The position numbers and the translations under genes are program-made. Shown in pieces: positions 8,291 to 17,296 of a stretch of 43,222 nucleotides of DNA. Under the pieces are notes generated by a model that was given only the letters and a program-made list of their open reading frames with translations, was not told the origin of the DNA and did not search any database. Source of the DNA: Polyangiaceae bacterium (GTDB lineage Bacteria > Myxococcota_A > Polyangia > Nannocystales > Nannocystaceae); assembly GCA_026989935.1 (NCBI GenBank), contig JALSIN010000419.1, forward strand, positions 1 through 43,222. Reading direction: 5' to 3'. Position 1 is the stretch's first letter; every line of letters begins with the position of its first letter.

Positions 8291-11200
8291 ATGCCCGACG
8301 CGACGGCGTGGATCGGCGCGCCCGGCCACGACGCCCTGGCGTGGGCGCTGGGCCTTGCGGCGAAGGCGGCGCGGTCGCTCGCCGCCGCCCTGCTCGATCC
8401 CGGCGAGCGCCTGGCGGTCTACTACTGGCCCGGCGCGGCCGTCCTCGCCGCCTTCGCCCTGTCGCGCACGGCCTCCCTTCGCGGCGCGCTGGCCCGCACG
8501 CTGGCCATCGTCCGCCACCCGTCGTCGCGGCTCGACGCCAAGCTGGCGCTCGCGAACGTGGGGCTCGCCACGGCGGTCGGCGGCGCGGTGGGGCTTTCGT
8601 CGCTGCAGGTGGCGGTGACCACGGTGCGCGTCCTCGACGGGATCTTCGGGATCCCCGAAGCGCCCGCCTGGCCGCCGGTCGCCGCCACGGTCCTCTACAC
8701 GGCCGTCCTGTTCGTCGTCTGGGACGCGAGCCGCTTCTTGCTCCACCTTGCGATGCACCGGATCCCCGCCCTGTGGGCGCTGCACGCGGTGCACCACTCC
8801 GCCGAGGTGCTCACGCCCCTGACGCTGCACCGGATCCACCCCTTCGAGCGGGCGCTGTACGCCCTGCGGGACGTGCTCGTCACGGGGATCCTCGCCGGGG
8901 CCTTCTTCCACGTCTTCCGCGGGCAGGTGGCGCCCGTCACGATCGCGGGGATCCACGCGCTTTCGTTCCTGGCGAACGCAGCCGGTGCGAACCTGCGGCA
9001 CAGCCACGTGTTCGTGTCCTTCGGCGCGCTGGACCGGTGGTTGCTGTCGCCGGCGGCCCACCAGCTCCACCACGCCCGCGCCGCCGGCCCCCGCGCCCCG
9101 AACCTCGGCACGTGGCTTACGGTCTGGGACCGGCTCGCCGGCACGTACGTGCGCCCGCGGGGCGACGCGCCGCCCCCGTTCGGCCTGCCGCCCGGCGCCG
9201 CCGGCCACGACCCCAGACGGCTCGGCAGCGTCCTGCTCGCCCCCGTCGCGGCCTTCGTCCGCGCGCTCGTGCCGCGCCGAGGTTCCCGGGCCGCGCTGGC
9301 CGCCGCGGGGGTCCTGGTCCCCGCCCACGCCGCCGCAAACGCCCCCACGGACCCGCGGGCCTTCGAGGGTCCCACGGCGGTGGCCGGCCCGGCAGGGGAC
9401 GACGGCGACCCGCCGGCCGAGCGCACCGCCCCGGCCGCGACGCCTGGGACCGACCGGGCGAAGCCGGAGGCCGCGCCCCCGAACCCGGGCCCGAACGACG
9501 GCGGCGACACGACCGTGACCGGCCCGGCGCAGGGCGACGGCGCGACCCCGCCGGCGGAGGACGAAGGCGAGACCGCGATGGACGCCGGCGCGGGCGACGG
9601 CGACGAGGGCGGGCGCCGCCGCATCGAGGTGGGGTCGATGTTCGAGGGCGACCGGCGCGGTCGGGTGGCCGGCTCGGCGCACGTGGTGGACGAGCGCGAG
9701 CTCGCGCGCAACGAGTACGACGACGTGCACAAGATCCTGGCCGCCGTCCCCGGCGTGTACGTGCGCGGCGAAGAAGGCTACGGGCTGCGGCCCAACATCG
9801 GGCTGCGCGGCGCGAACCCCGACCGTTCCACCAAGGTGGCCCTGATGGAGGACGGGATCCTGTTGGCGCCGGCCCCCTACGCCGCCCCGGCCGCCTATTA
9901 CTTTCCCATGCCCACGCGCATGGCGGCGGTCGAGGTGGCCAAGGGGCCGTCGTCGATCCGCTTCGGACCCAACACGGTCGGCGGCGCGGTGAACCTCCGC
10001 ACGCGCCGGATCCCCGCCTTTCCCACCGTGCTGGCGGACGTGGCGGGCGGGCGGTTCGGCTACGGCAAGGTGCACGCCTACGCCGGCACGACCGTGCGCG
10101 GCTTCGGCGTCCTGGCCGAGGTCGTCCGCCTGCAAAGCGAGGGCTTCAAGCGGATCGACGGCGGCGGCGAGACCGGCTTCGGTCGCAACGAGGCCATGCT
10201 GAAGGTGGGGTACCAGGCCGAGGACGGGCGCGGCACCACCCATCGCGTCGAGCTCAAAGGCGCGTTCTCGAACGGCCGCGAGCACGAGACGTACCTGGGG
10301 CTTGCGCGCGGGGACTTCGAGGCCGACCCCTACCGTCGCTACGCCGCGAGCCGGCGCGACCTGTTCACCCTGTGGCGCAGCCTGGCCGAGCTGACGTACG
10401 GGCTGTCCACGCCGCAGGGCCTGTCGTTTACGGCGCGCCTGTACCGCCACGACATGCGCCGTCGATGGAACAAGTTCGACGGCTTTCGCGACGGGCCGGA
10501 CGTGGCGCGGATCCTGGCGAACCCGCAGGCCGGCGAGAACCAGGTGTTCATGGCGCTGCTGCGCGGCGAGGAGGACACGGCCGGACCCGAGCAGGCGCTG
10601 CTGCTCGGCGACAACGACCGCCGGTTCTTCGCGCAGGGGGCCGACCTCTCCGCCTCGTGGAAGGCGCGCTTCGGGATCGTGGACCAGGCGCTGTCGTTCG
10701 GGGCGCGCGTCCACCACGACGGCGTGGACCGGGACAAGACGCAGTCGGCCTACTGGATGACCGCGGGCGTCCTCGTCCCCGAGGGATCGCCCGCCGAGCC
10801 GAAGGTCCGCAACCGCGCGCGGGCCCTGGCCGGGGCCTTCTACCTCTACGACGTGGTCACGTTGTGGGAGCGCTGGACGATCGCCCCGGGGCTTCGCGTC
10901 GAGGTCATCGACACGAGTTTTCGAGACGTGCAGACGGGCGAGACCCGCGACCGGCTGGACACCGTCGTCCTGCCGGGTCTTTCGACCCACGTGTTCGCCA
11001 CACGGTGGCTGGGGCTGTTCGCGGGCGTGCACCGGGGCTTTTCGCCCGTCACCCCCGGCCAGTCGAGCACCGTCCGGCCGGAGGACAGCCTCAACTACGA
11101 AGTCGGAGCCCGGGTCACCCACCCCTCGGTCACGGCCGAGGCCGTGGGATTCGTCAGCGACTACCGCAACCTGAACGCCGCGTGCACCCTGTCGGCCGGG

Positions 11201-11725
11201 TGCGACCCGGGCCAGGTGGGCGACCAGTTCAGCGCCGGCCGGGCGCTCGTGGCCGGCGTCGAGTCCTCCCTGCGGGCCGCGCACACCTTCCGCAGGGGGA
11301 TCCGGCTGTTCGGCGGCGCGAGCTACACGTACACCCACGCCCGGTTCTCCACCAGCTTCGTGTCCGGCTTCCCCCAGTGGGGGACGGTCACGGCCGGCGA
11401 CGCGCTGCCCTACGTGCCCGCCCACCTCGTGTCGCTGTCGGCCGGCACGGGCGGCCGCCGCTGGGAGGTGTCGGCCACGGGCCGGGCGCAGGGCGCCATG
11501 CGGGACGTGGCCGGCCAGGGCCCGATCCCCGAAGGCGACCGCATCGGCGGCTTCTTCGTCCTCGACCTGGCGGCCCACGTGGACCTGCACGCGCGCCTTC
11601 GCCTGTACGGCCTGCTGCAAAACGCCACCGCCACCCGCGCCGTCGCCTCCCTGCGCCCCATGGGCGCCCGCCCGATCGCGCCCCTTACCTTCATCGTGGG
11701 GGTCAAGGTGCGCGCCCTGCCGTAG
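8291..11725 (+). CDS. Fusion ORF: fatty-acid-hydroxylase/sterol-desaturase-like membrane domain (N) plus TonB-dependent receptor (C)
   Basis: N-terminal His boxes HLAMH, HAVHH, HQLHH; C-terminal plug DVHKILAAVPGVYVRGEEGYGLRPNIGLRGANPDRSTKVALMEDG... then beta-barrel-like sequence; no stop between; possible internal GTG start at 9269. Confidence 0.88.
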   Translation: MPDATAWIGAPGHDALAWALGLAAKAARSLAAALLDPGERLAVYYWPGAAVLAAFALSRTASLRGALARTLAIVRHPSSRLDAKLALANVGLATAVGGAVGLSSLQVAVTTVRVLDGIFGIPEAPAWPPVAATVLYTAVLFVVWDASRFLLHLAMHRIPALWALHAVHHSAEVLTPLTLHRIHPFERALYALRDVLVTGILAGAFFHVFRGQVAPVTIAGIHALSFLANAAGANLRHSHVFVSFGALDRWLLSPAAHQLHHARAAGPRAPNLGTWLTVWDRLAGTYVRPRGDAPPPFGLPPGAAGHDPRRLGSVLLAPVAAFVRALVPRRGSRAALAAAGVLVPAHAAANAPTDPRAFEGPTAVAGPAGDDGDPPAERTAPAATPGTDRAKPEAAPPNPGPNDGGDTTVTGPAQGDGATPPAEDEGETAMDAGAGDGDEGGRRRIEVGSMFEGDRRGRVAGSAHVVDERELARNEYDDVHKILAAVPGVYVRGEEGYGLRPNIGLRGANPDRSTKVALMEDGILLAPAPYAAPAAYYFPMPTRMAAVEVAKGPSSIRFGPNTVGGAVNLRTRRIPAFPTVLADVAGGRFGYGKVHAYAGTTVRGFGVLAEVVRLQSEGFKRIDGGGETGFGRNEAMLKVGYQAEDGRGTTHRVELKGAFSNGREHETYLGLARGDFEADPYRRYAASRRDLFTLWRSLAELTYGLSTPQGLSFTARLYRHDMRRRWNKFDGFRDGPDVARILANPQAGENQVFMALLRGEEDTAGPEQALLLGDNDRRFFAQGADLSASWKARFGIVDQALSFGARVHHDGVDRDKTQSAYWMTAGVLVPEGSPAEPKVRNRARALAGAFYLYDVVTLWERWTIAPGLRVEVIDTSFRDVQTGETRDRLDTVVLPGLSTHVFATRWLGLFAGVHRGFSPVTPGQSSTVRPEDSLNYEVGARVTHPSVTAEAVGFVSDYRNLNAACTLSAGCDPGQVGDQFSAGRALVAGVESSLRAAHTFRRGIRLFGGASYTYTHARFSTSFVSGFPQWGTVTAGDALPYVPAHLVSLSAGTGGRRWEVSATGRAQGAMRDVAGQGPIPEGDRIGGFFVLDLAAHVDLHARLRLYGLLQNATATRAVASLRPMGARPIAPLTFIVGVKVRALP

Positions 11726-12048
11726 GCGGCCGCGCCCCCGCGCGCCCGCCGGCGGCCGGATGGCCACCTCGACGGCCCCCCGCGCGAGCACCGCCCCCGC
11801 CCCCGGACGCCCAGGACACGTCGAGCGGACCCGGCGCGGGCCCCCCGGGCAAGAGGCCGCACCCCCACGCGGGTAACGAGGGCGCGATGGGGACGCGGCA
11901 GGCGCAGGAGGTCCTGCGGTTCTTCGTGACGGTCACGGTGGGGACGGGGTACGGCTGCATGACGGTCCTTTCGCCCCGGAAGGTCGGCCGCGCGGCTCGA
12001 CCGTTGCGCGCCGAGACGCCGCGGGCGCCGTGGCATCCTTGGAGGCGC

Positions 12049-12495
12049 GTGGGTGCGTCCCGCCGACACCTGGCCCTCCTGCTCGCGGGCGCGCTCGGAG
12101 CGTGCGCCGGCGACGGCCCGGCCTCGACCGCCGCCGGTGACGGCCGGGCGCCGCCGCCGGGCACGTCGGGCGCGGGCGAGACGGACGGCTGCGCGGGGAT
12201 CTACGACGCGGTCCAGTGCGAGAAGGCCGGCCCACCCTGCCGCTTCGAGCCCGGGGCGTTCTTCGACGCCGACCCCGACCTCGGCTGCACACCGCATCCC
12301 CGGCCGTCGGGGTTTTGCACCTCGGAGGCGGCCACGGACCTGTCGGACGCCTGCTACGTGGATGCGACCGGCAGCCGGGTGGCCTGCTTCGAGGTCACCG
12401 TGATGCCACCGCCCGGCTGGCGTCCGTGCGGCACGGAAGATCCACCGTGGTGCGACCTGCGCGCCCCCGCCTGCTGTTGCGACGTGCTCCCGTAG
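12049..12495 (+). CDS. Small Cys-rich putative lipoprotein
   Basis: GTG start with upstream GGAG; signal LALLLAGALGAC; 12 Cys after the lipobox Cys, ending PACCCDVLP. Confidence 0.75.
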   Translation: MGASRRHLALLLAGALGACAGDGPASTAAGDGRAPPPGTSGAGETDGCAGIYDAVQCEKAGPPCRFEPGAFFDADPDLGCTPHPRPSGFCTSEAATDLSDACYVDATGSRVACFEVTVMPPPGWRPCGTEDPPWCDLRAPACCCDVLP

Positions 12496-12536
12496 CCCCT
12501 TGCGTTCGATGGGCGGCGGGCCTATGCGTCGCGTCC

Positions 12537-12869
12537 GTGGCCACCCAGTATCGCGCGCACGTGTTCGACTCCGACGACTGGGAGGCGGTCGATTCGTACT
12601 GGAGCTCGCCCCTTTCCTACTGGGTGAAAAAGAGCGTGCGGACCGATCCCCCCGTCCCCCTGCGGGTGACGACCCTCGGGCAGGTGGTGGACGAAAGCGA
12701 CGAGGGCTTCATCAACTACGGCGGCCTGTCCGCCGTGTTCGTGCACACCGTCTGGGCGAAGGGGACCCCGGGGCAGCGGATCCGGGTGGCGATCTCCGAC
12801 GAACCCATCGAGGCCCTGCCCGACGACGACGGCCAGCCGCCCGGCACCGACGCGCCCGCCGAGCCGTAG
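12537..12869 (+). CDS. Hypothetical protein, about 110 aa
   Basis: GTG start; MATQYRAHVFDSDDWEAVDSYWSSPLSYWVKKSV...; coding-like composition. Confidence 0.65.
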   Translation: MATQYRAHVFDSDDWEAVDSYWSSPLSYWVKKSVRTDPPVPLRVTTLGQVVDESDEGFINYGGLSAVFVHTVWAKGTPGQRIRVAISDEPIEALPDDDGQPPGTDAPAEP

Positions 12870-13030
12870 GCGGGGCCGCCGCGACGCACCGCCGGATCCA
12901 CACGCGCTCCGTTGCCGGCGCCACCCCGTGCCCCCGGTGGGAGGCCGCGTCGCTCGCCTCCGCGCACACGCCTGCGGTGCGCGGCGACGGTGAGGTTGCG
13001 CACGCCATCGTCGGACCATGCGCTTTATAT

Positions 13031-13064
13031 GAACTTGATTTTCAAAGTCGTTTTCGACTATACG
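13031..13064 (+). promoter_or_regulatory. Promoter with Fur-box-like operator (13031-13049) upstream of DUF4856-like gene
   Basis: TTGATT (13035-13040), 18-bp spacer, TATACG (13059-13064); reverse complement GACTTTGAAAATCAAGTTC matches 12/19 of the Fur consensus with core TGAAAATCA. Confidence 0.45.
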
Positions 13065-13071
13065 GAACGCC

Positions 13072-14502
13072 ATGAACCGCGCAACCTTTCGTCCCCTCCA
13101 CGGCCCCGCCCCGTCCCGGCGCGCCCTCGCGGTCGCACTGGCGGCCGCCGCCGGCTGCACGAGCCCCGACCCCGACGCCGGTCCGGACGAGCCCCCCGAG
13201 GTCTATGCCTTCGAGGGCCGCACGGGCGAAAGCAGCGTCGCGTACGAGGGACAGGTCCTCCGGCTCGTCCTCATCGAGCTGCTCGGCACCGAGGTCGAAG
13301 CCTTGACGGACGAGATCGACACCGCGGGGTGGGTGCCGGCCGAAGGCGAGGTGTTCGCACGGCTGCTGGCGGTCTATCAGTACGACGCCGCCCTCGTCGG
13401 CTCGAAGCCCGTGCCGTTCGAGACGACTCCGCCGCTCATGCAGGCGACCCTGGCCGACCTCGGTACCGGCAAGAGCCTCCAGGGCAAGGTCGCCGGCAAC
13501 GACCCCGTGGGACAACACGAGGACTGGGAGGCGTCCTTCGTCGGCTGGCCCGGCGCGGCGAGCCCGGACGACCTGGTGCAGCGGTGGTTTTCCGAGATCG
13601 AGACCCTCGCCATCGACCGCGCCGCGGGCGACCCGGCGCTGGCGCCCGACGGCACGCCGATCCCGGTCGTCCACGTCTCCCCGGAGGGCCGCCACTACCC
13701 GGAATTGCTGTCCAAGTTCCTCCTCGGCGCCATCGCCTACTCCCAGGCCACGGACGACTACCTCGACGACGACGTACCCGGCAAGGGCATCTTGGCCGAC
13801 CACGAGGCGCTCGACGACGACAAACCCTACACGCCCCTGGAGCGGCAATGGGACGAAGCCTTCGGGTACTTCGGCGCCGCGCGCGACTACCTGCGGTACA
13901 CGGACGAGGAGATCGCGGGCCAGGGCGGACGCGATGGGTGGAAGGGCGGCCACCACGACACGAACGGCGACGGCGCCCTCGACCTGACCGCGGAGTTCAA
14001 CTTCACGCCCGCCGTCTACGCCGCGAAGCGGGACCTCGGCGCGGCGACCATGGTGGACTTCTCCGGCACGATCATGCGTGCCTTCCTGCGCGGCCGGCAC
14101 CTGCTCGACCGCACGGACGGGCCCCTGTCGGATGAGCAGATGGCCCAGCTTCGGGCCGAACGAGACCGCATCGTCGCCACCTGGGATGAACTCGTCGCCG
14201 CGTCCATCGTCCACTACCTCAACGTGACGATTGCCGCCACGGAGACCATTGGAACCGCCGACTACGACTTCCTCGCCCACGCCAAAGCGTGGAGCGAGAT
14301 GAAGGGGCTGGCCCTCGGCCTGCAGTTCAACCCGCGCAAACGGATCTCCGACGACGCGTTCCTCGCCCTGCATGAGGCCCTCGGGGACCGGCCGGCCCTC
14401 GAAGCCGGCGAGGCAGCGGCGTACGTCGCCGGCCTGCGGGCGGCGCGGGACCTGCTGGCCGACGTCTACGGCTTCGAGGCGGCCGACGTGGAGGCCTGGT
14501 AG
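13072..14502 (+). CDS. DUF4856-like lipoprotein
   Basis: Lipobox LAAAAGC; AFEGRTGESSVAYEGQVLRLVLIELL, HEDWEASFVGW, HYPELLSKFLLGAIAYSQATDDYLD. Confidence 0.75.
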   Translation: MNRATFRPLHGPAPSRRALAVALAAAAGCTSPDPDAGPDEPPEVYAFEGRTGESSVAYEGQVLRLVLIELLGTEVEALTDEIDTAGWVPAEGEVFARLLAVYQYDAALVGSKPVPFETTPPLMQATLADLGTGKSLQGKVAGNDPVGQHEDWEASFVGWPGAASPDDLVQRWFSEIETLAIDRAAGDPALAPDGTPIPVVHVSPEGRHYPELLSKFLLGAIAYSQATDDYLDDDVPGKGILADHEALDDDKPYTPLERQWDEAFGYFGAARDYLRYTDEEIAGQGGRDGWKGGHHDTNGDGALDLTAEFNFTPAVYAAKRDLGAATMVDFSGTIMRAFLRGRHLLDRTDGPLSDEQMAQLRAERDRIVATWDELVAASIVHYLNVTIAATETIGTADYDFLAHAKAWSEMKGLALGLQFNPRKRISDDAFLALHEALGDRPALEAGEAAAYVAGLRAARDLLADVYGFEAADVEAW

Positions 14503-14521
14503 CCGCCCGAAGCGACGCGGG

Positions 14522-15073
14522 TCATCGGTCCACCCGGCGCGACAGCGCGGCCCGGATCCTGCGCGCCCACGGCGAGCGCGCCCCGGCAAGGGTCAAAAGG
14601 CGCAGGGCGTGGGCGTCCGCGACCGGCTGCACCGAAAGCCGCGACCCCCGGCGCAACAGCTCCATCCCGTCCAGGGCCGGGTCCGCGCGCAGCTCGGAAA
14701 GCGGCACGGCGCGGTCGAACGCCTCGACGAAGGCGAGGTCTACGAGCACCCAGCGGGGCGCCTCCGGCGTCGCCTTGGGGTCGAACCCCTTCGACGACGG
14801 GTCGAACTGGGTCGGGTCGGGCCGGGCCGGCGAGGCCACCTTCGCAAGGCCCACCAGCGCCGGAGGCTTGGCGTTCGAGTGGTAGAAGAACACCGGATCT
14901 CCGGGCCGCATGCGGTCGCGCATCACGTTGCGGGCCTGGTAGTTGCGCACGCCGTCCCACGGCGCCACGCCCTCCCGGGCAAGGTCCTCGATCGAGTACT
15001 CGGACGGCTCGCTCTTGACGAGGAAGCAGGCGAAGGGACGGGCGGCCACGGGCGCAGGATACCACCCGTGCAC
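14522..15073 (-). CDS. EVE-domain protein
   Basis: ACFLVKSEPSEYSIEDLAREGVAPWDGVRNYQARNVMRDRMRPGDPVFFYHSN; start could be GTG at 15049. Confidence 0.92.
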   Translation of the reverse strand: MHGWYPAPVAARPFACFLVKSEPSEYSIEDLAREGVAPWDGVRNYQARNVMRDRMRPGDPVFFYHSNAKPPALVGLAKVASPARPDPTQFDPSSKGFDPKATPEAPRWVLVDLAFVEAFDRAVPLSELRADPALDGMELLRRGSRLSVQPVADAHALRLLTLAGARSPWARRIRAALSRRVDR

Positions 15074-15098
15074 GGCGCCACCCGGCCATGCACTTCCG

Positions 15099-17207
15099 TC
15101 ACCGCGGCAACGGACCGGGGGCCAGCGGGTCGGCGGCGGGGGCCCGGCGCCGCGCCTCGTGGCGGGGGGCGTCGCCCAGCAGCGAGCGCAAGGTGGCCTC
15201 GTCCTCCCGGGTCACGGCGGGCCCGGCGGCGGCGGGCAACAGGCGCACCGGATACCGCACGTGGTAGACCGTGTCGTCGCGCCGGGCGGCCGGCACGTCG
15301 AGGGCCCAGCCGGCGTCCACCAGGCACGCCGTGAGGGCGGGGTCGTCGTGGACGAGTTCCACGTCTTCGAGCGCAACGCCCATGACCTCGCCGCGGGCGA
15401 TCTCGAACCGAAGCACGGCGCGGCCGGCCTGGTCCCGCGCGCGCGCCACCGCGTGCCGATGGCACACCCGCACACGCGGCAACACGCGGATCCGCAGGTA
15501 GCTGCGGATGATGTCTTGTGTCAGCAAGCCCCGCAGCCCGTCACCACCCCGTCCGGCGCGCCGCACCTCGTCGAGCGCCGCACGGCGCAGCCGGTCCCGG
15601 TACCACACCGGTAGCGCGAACCCGTCGCGCACCGCGTCGCGCTCGACGGCGTACAGGTGCACCCCGAAGGCGGCGGGCGCCGGCGCCCGGACGCGCACCG
15701 GCACCGTGCGCCGGACGGTCGTCCCCCCCAGGGAAGCGGTCACCTCGACCCGGCGCGGCCGGCCCGACGCCCGCACGCCGTGCGCGACCACCCGCGCGCC
15801 GCTCGGGACGAAGGGCGGCAGCGGGTCGGCGAACCGGACCCCGCGCGCACGCACGGACCGCAGGCGCGCCACCTGCGGCGCAGCGAGGACCGCCGCCGCG
15901 TTGTGCGCGTCGATGGCGGCCAGCGGCACGGGCGCAAGCCGCCCCGACACGGCGTCGGCGAACGCCACCACCGGGTGCCGCGGGCCGGGGGGCTCGTACT
16001 CGGCGGGCACGTCCACCAGCAGCAGGACGTCCGCCCGGCGCAGGCGGCGGGCGAGGCCGGCGGGCGGCGGCGCCTGCGGCACCATGCCGTCGGTGACCAG
16101 CAGCACCAGGGGGCGGCGCGCCCCGGCCCGCGCCGCCTCGTCGAGGGCGCGCGCGAGCGCCCCGTACACGTCGGTGCCGGGCGCTCGGCCGTGGGCGAGG
16201 ATCTGCGAGCGCCAGCGGTCGCGCAGGGCGTGATAGTCCCCCACCCGGGCGCCGCGCGGTGCCTCGAGCGGCGTCACGTGTCGGGCGAAGACCGCGCCCG
16301 CAAGCGCCACGGACGGCGGCATCGCCTCGAACAGGACCCCGAGCGCCCGGATCGCCTTGTCGGGCAGGGTCGGATCGGTCGAGACGGACCGGTCCACGAG
16401 CACCACCACGCGATCGAACGACCGCAGCCGTCCGCGACCCACCTCCAGGACGACGTCCAGGCTCGAACCGCCGAATCCGTCCGGGGTCGCCCGTGCTTCG
16501 ACGCGCAGCCCCGAAAAGCCACGGTCGGCGGCGGACCAGGCCACGACGTTCTCGCGGTTCGCCTCGACCTCCAGCACCGGGGACGTGCCGCTGGGTGTTT
16601 CGTCCACCCAGAATCGATCGACGCCGCGGACGAGGATCCGCCGCCGCCGGGCAACCCCCGGGCTCGGCTTGCCGCGCTCGGGCAGCCGGATCTCGTACCG
16701 TCCGGCGCGCAGGGTCGTCGCCGCGCGAACGGTCACCTCCACCTGGACCGTGGTCTCCGGCGGAATCTGGAAGGCCACGAGCTCCCCGGCCGACACGGCC
16801 CCGACCTCGACCGTGCGCACGAAGAAGCTGCCGACGTCCCGCGCCGTTCGGGTGTCCAGGTCCCGGACCGGCACGCCGGGCACCCATCGACCCTCGCGCA
16901 AGATCGAAAGCCCCTCGATGCGCGCGCCGGCCGGCAGGCCCCAGGTGACCACCACGTCGCGCGGCACCGCCGACGCATTGTTGAGGGCCATGCGGTAGCG
17001 CAGCCACGCCCGCCCCCGCGCGCGCGGCTCGACGATGACCTCGTGGGACAGCTCCGCCACCGGGGCGTAGCCGGCCTCGGCCGCCACCTTGGGATCGGCC
17101 TGCACGGTGTCCGCCGCCGCCGCCGCCGGCCCGAGCGCCACGGCCCCGGCGAGCAGGCGCGCGACCGCGCGCGTGGCGTGTCGATGCTTGAAACGAAGCC
17201 GGGGCAC
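15099..17207 (-). CDS. Secreted VIT-like/VWA-domain protein with C-terminal AgmX/PglI-like domain
   Basis: Signal peptide near RAVARLLAGAVALGPAAAAA; RVVVLVDRSVSTDP; VLLVTDGMVPQ; C-terminal VCHRHAVARARDQAGRAVLRFEIARGEV. Confidence 0.8.
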   Translation of the reverse strand: MPRLRFKHRHATRAVARLLAGAVALGPAAAAADTVQADPKVAAEAGYAPVAELSHEVIVEPRARGRAWLRYRMALNNASAVPRDVVVTWGLPAGARIEGLSILREGRWVPGVPVRDLDTRTARDVGSFFVRTVEVGAVSAGELVAFQIPPETTVQVEVTVRAATTLRAGRYEIRLPERGKPSPGVARRRRILVRGVDRFWVDETPSGTSPVLEVEANRENVVAWSAADRGFSGLRVEARATPDGFGGSSLDVVLEVGRGRLRSFDRVVVLVDRSVSTDPTLPDKAIRALGVLFEAMPPSVALAGAVFARHVTPLEAPRGARVGDYHALRDRWRSQILAHGRAPGTDVYGALARALDEAARAGARRPLVLLVTDGMVPQAPPPAGLARRLRRADVLLLVDVPAEYEPPGPRHPVVAFADAVSGRLAPVPLAAIDAHNAAAVLAAPQVARLRSVRARGVRFADPLPPFVPSGARVVAHGVRASGRPRRVEVTASLGGTTVRRTVPVRVRAPAPAAFGVHLYAVERDAVRDGFALPVWYRDRLRRAALDEVRRAGRGGDGLRGLLTQDIIRSYLRIRVLPRVRVCHRHAVARARDQAGRAVLRFEIARGEVMGVALEDVELVHDDPALTACLVDAGWALDVPAARRDDTVYHVRYPVRLLPAAAGPAVTREDEATLRSLLGDAPRHEARRRAPAADPLAPGPLPR

Positions 17208-17296
17208 GATGCCCGTACAACGTAGCGCACCGCGCCCGGCGGCGCCGGTCCGAACGGCCCCGCGCACACGGACGACCGGCGCACGGGCGGTCCCGG

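Noticed and set aside
6860-11791. 1789-aa minus-strand ORF
   Set aside because: Only the last 146 codons (YeeE/YedE) are real; the rest is a GC-rich shadow opposite the fusion ORF with Arg/Gly/Pro/His-biased translation.
7771-12048. 1574-aa plus-strand ORF
   Set aside because: Frame-shifted Arg-rich shadow of imelysin and receptor genes; only its 3' end (12049-12495) is supported.
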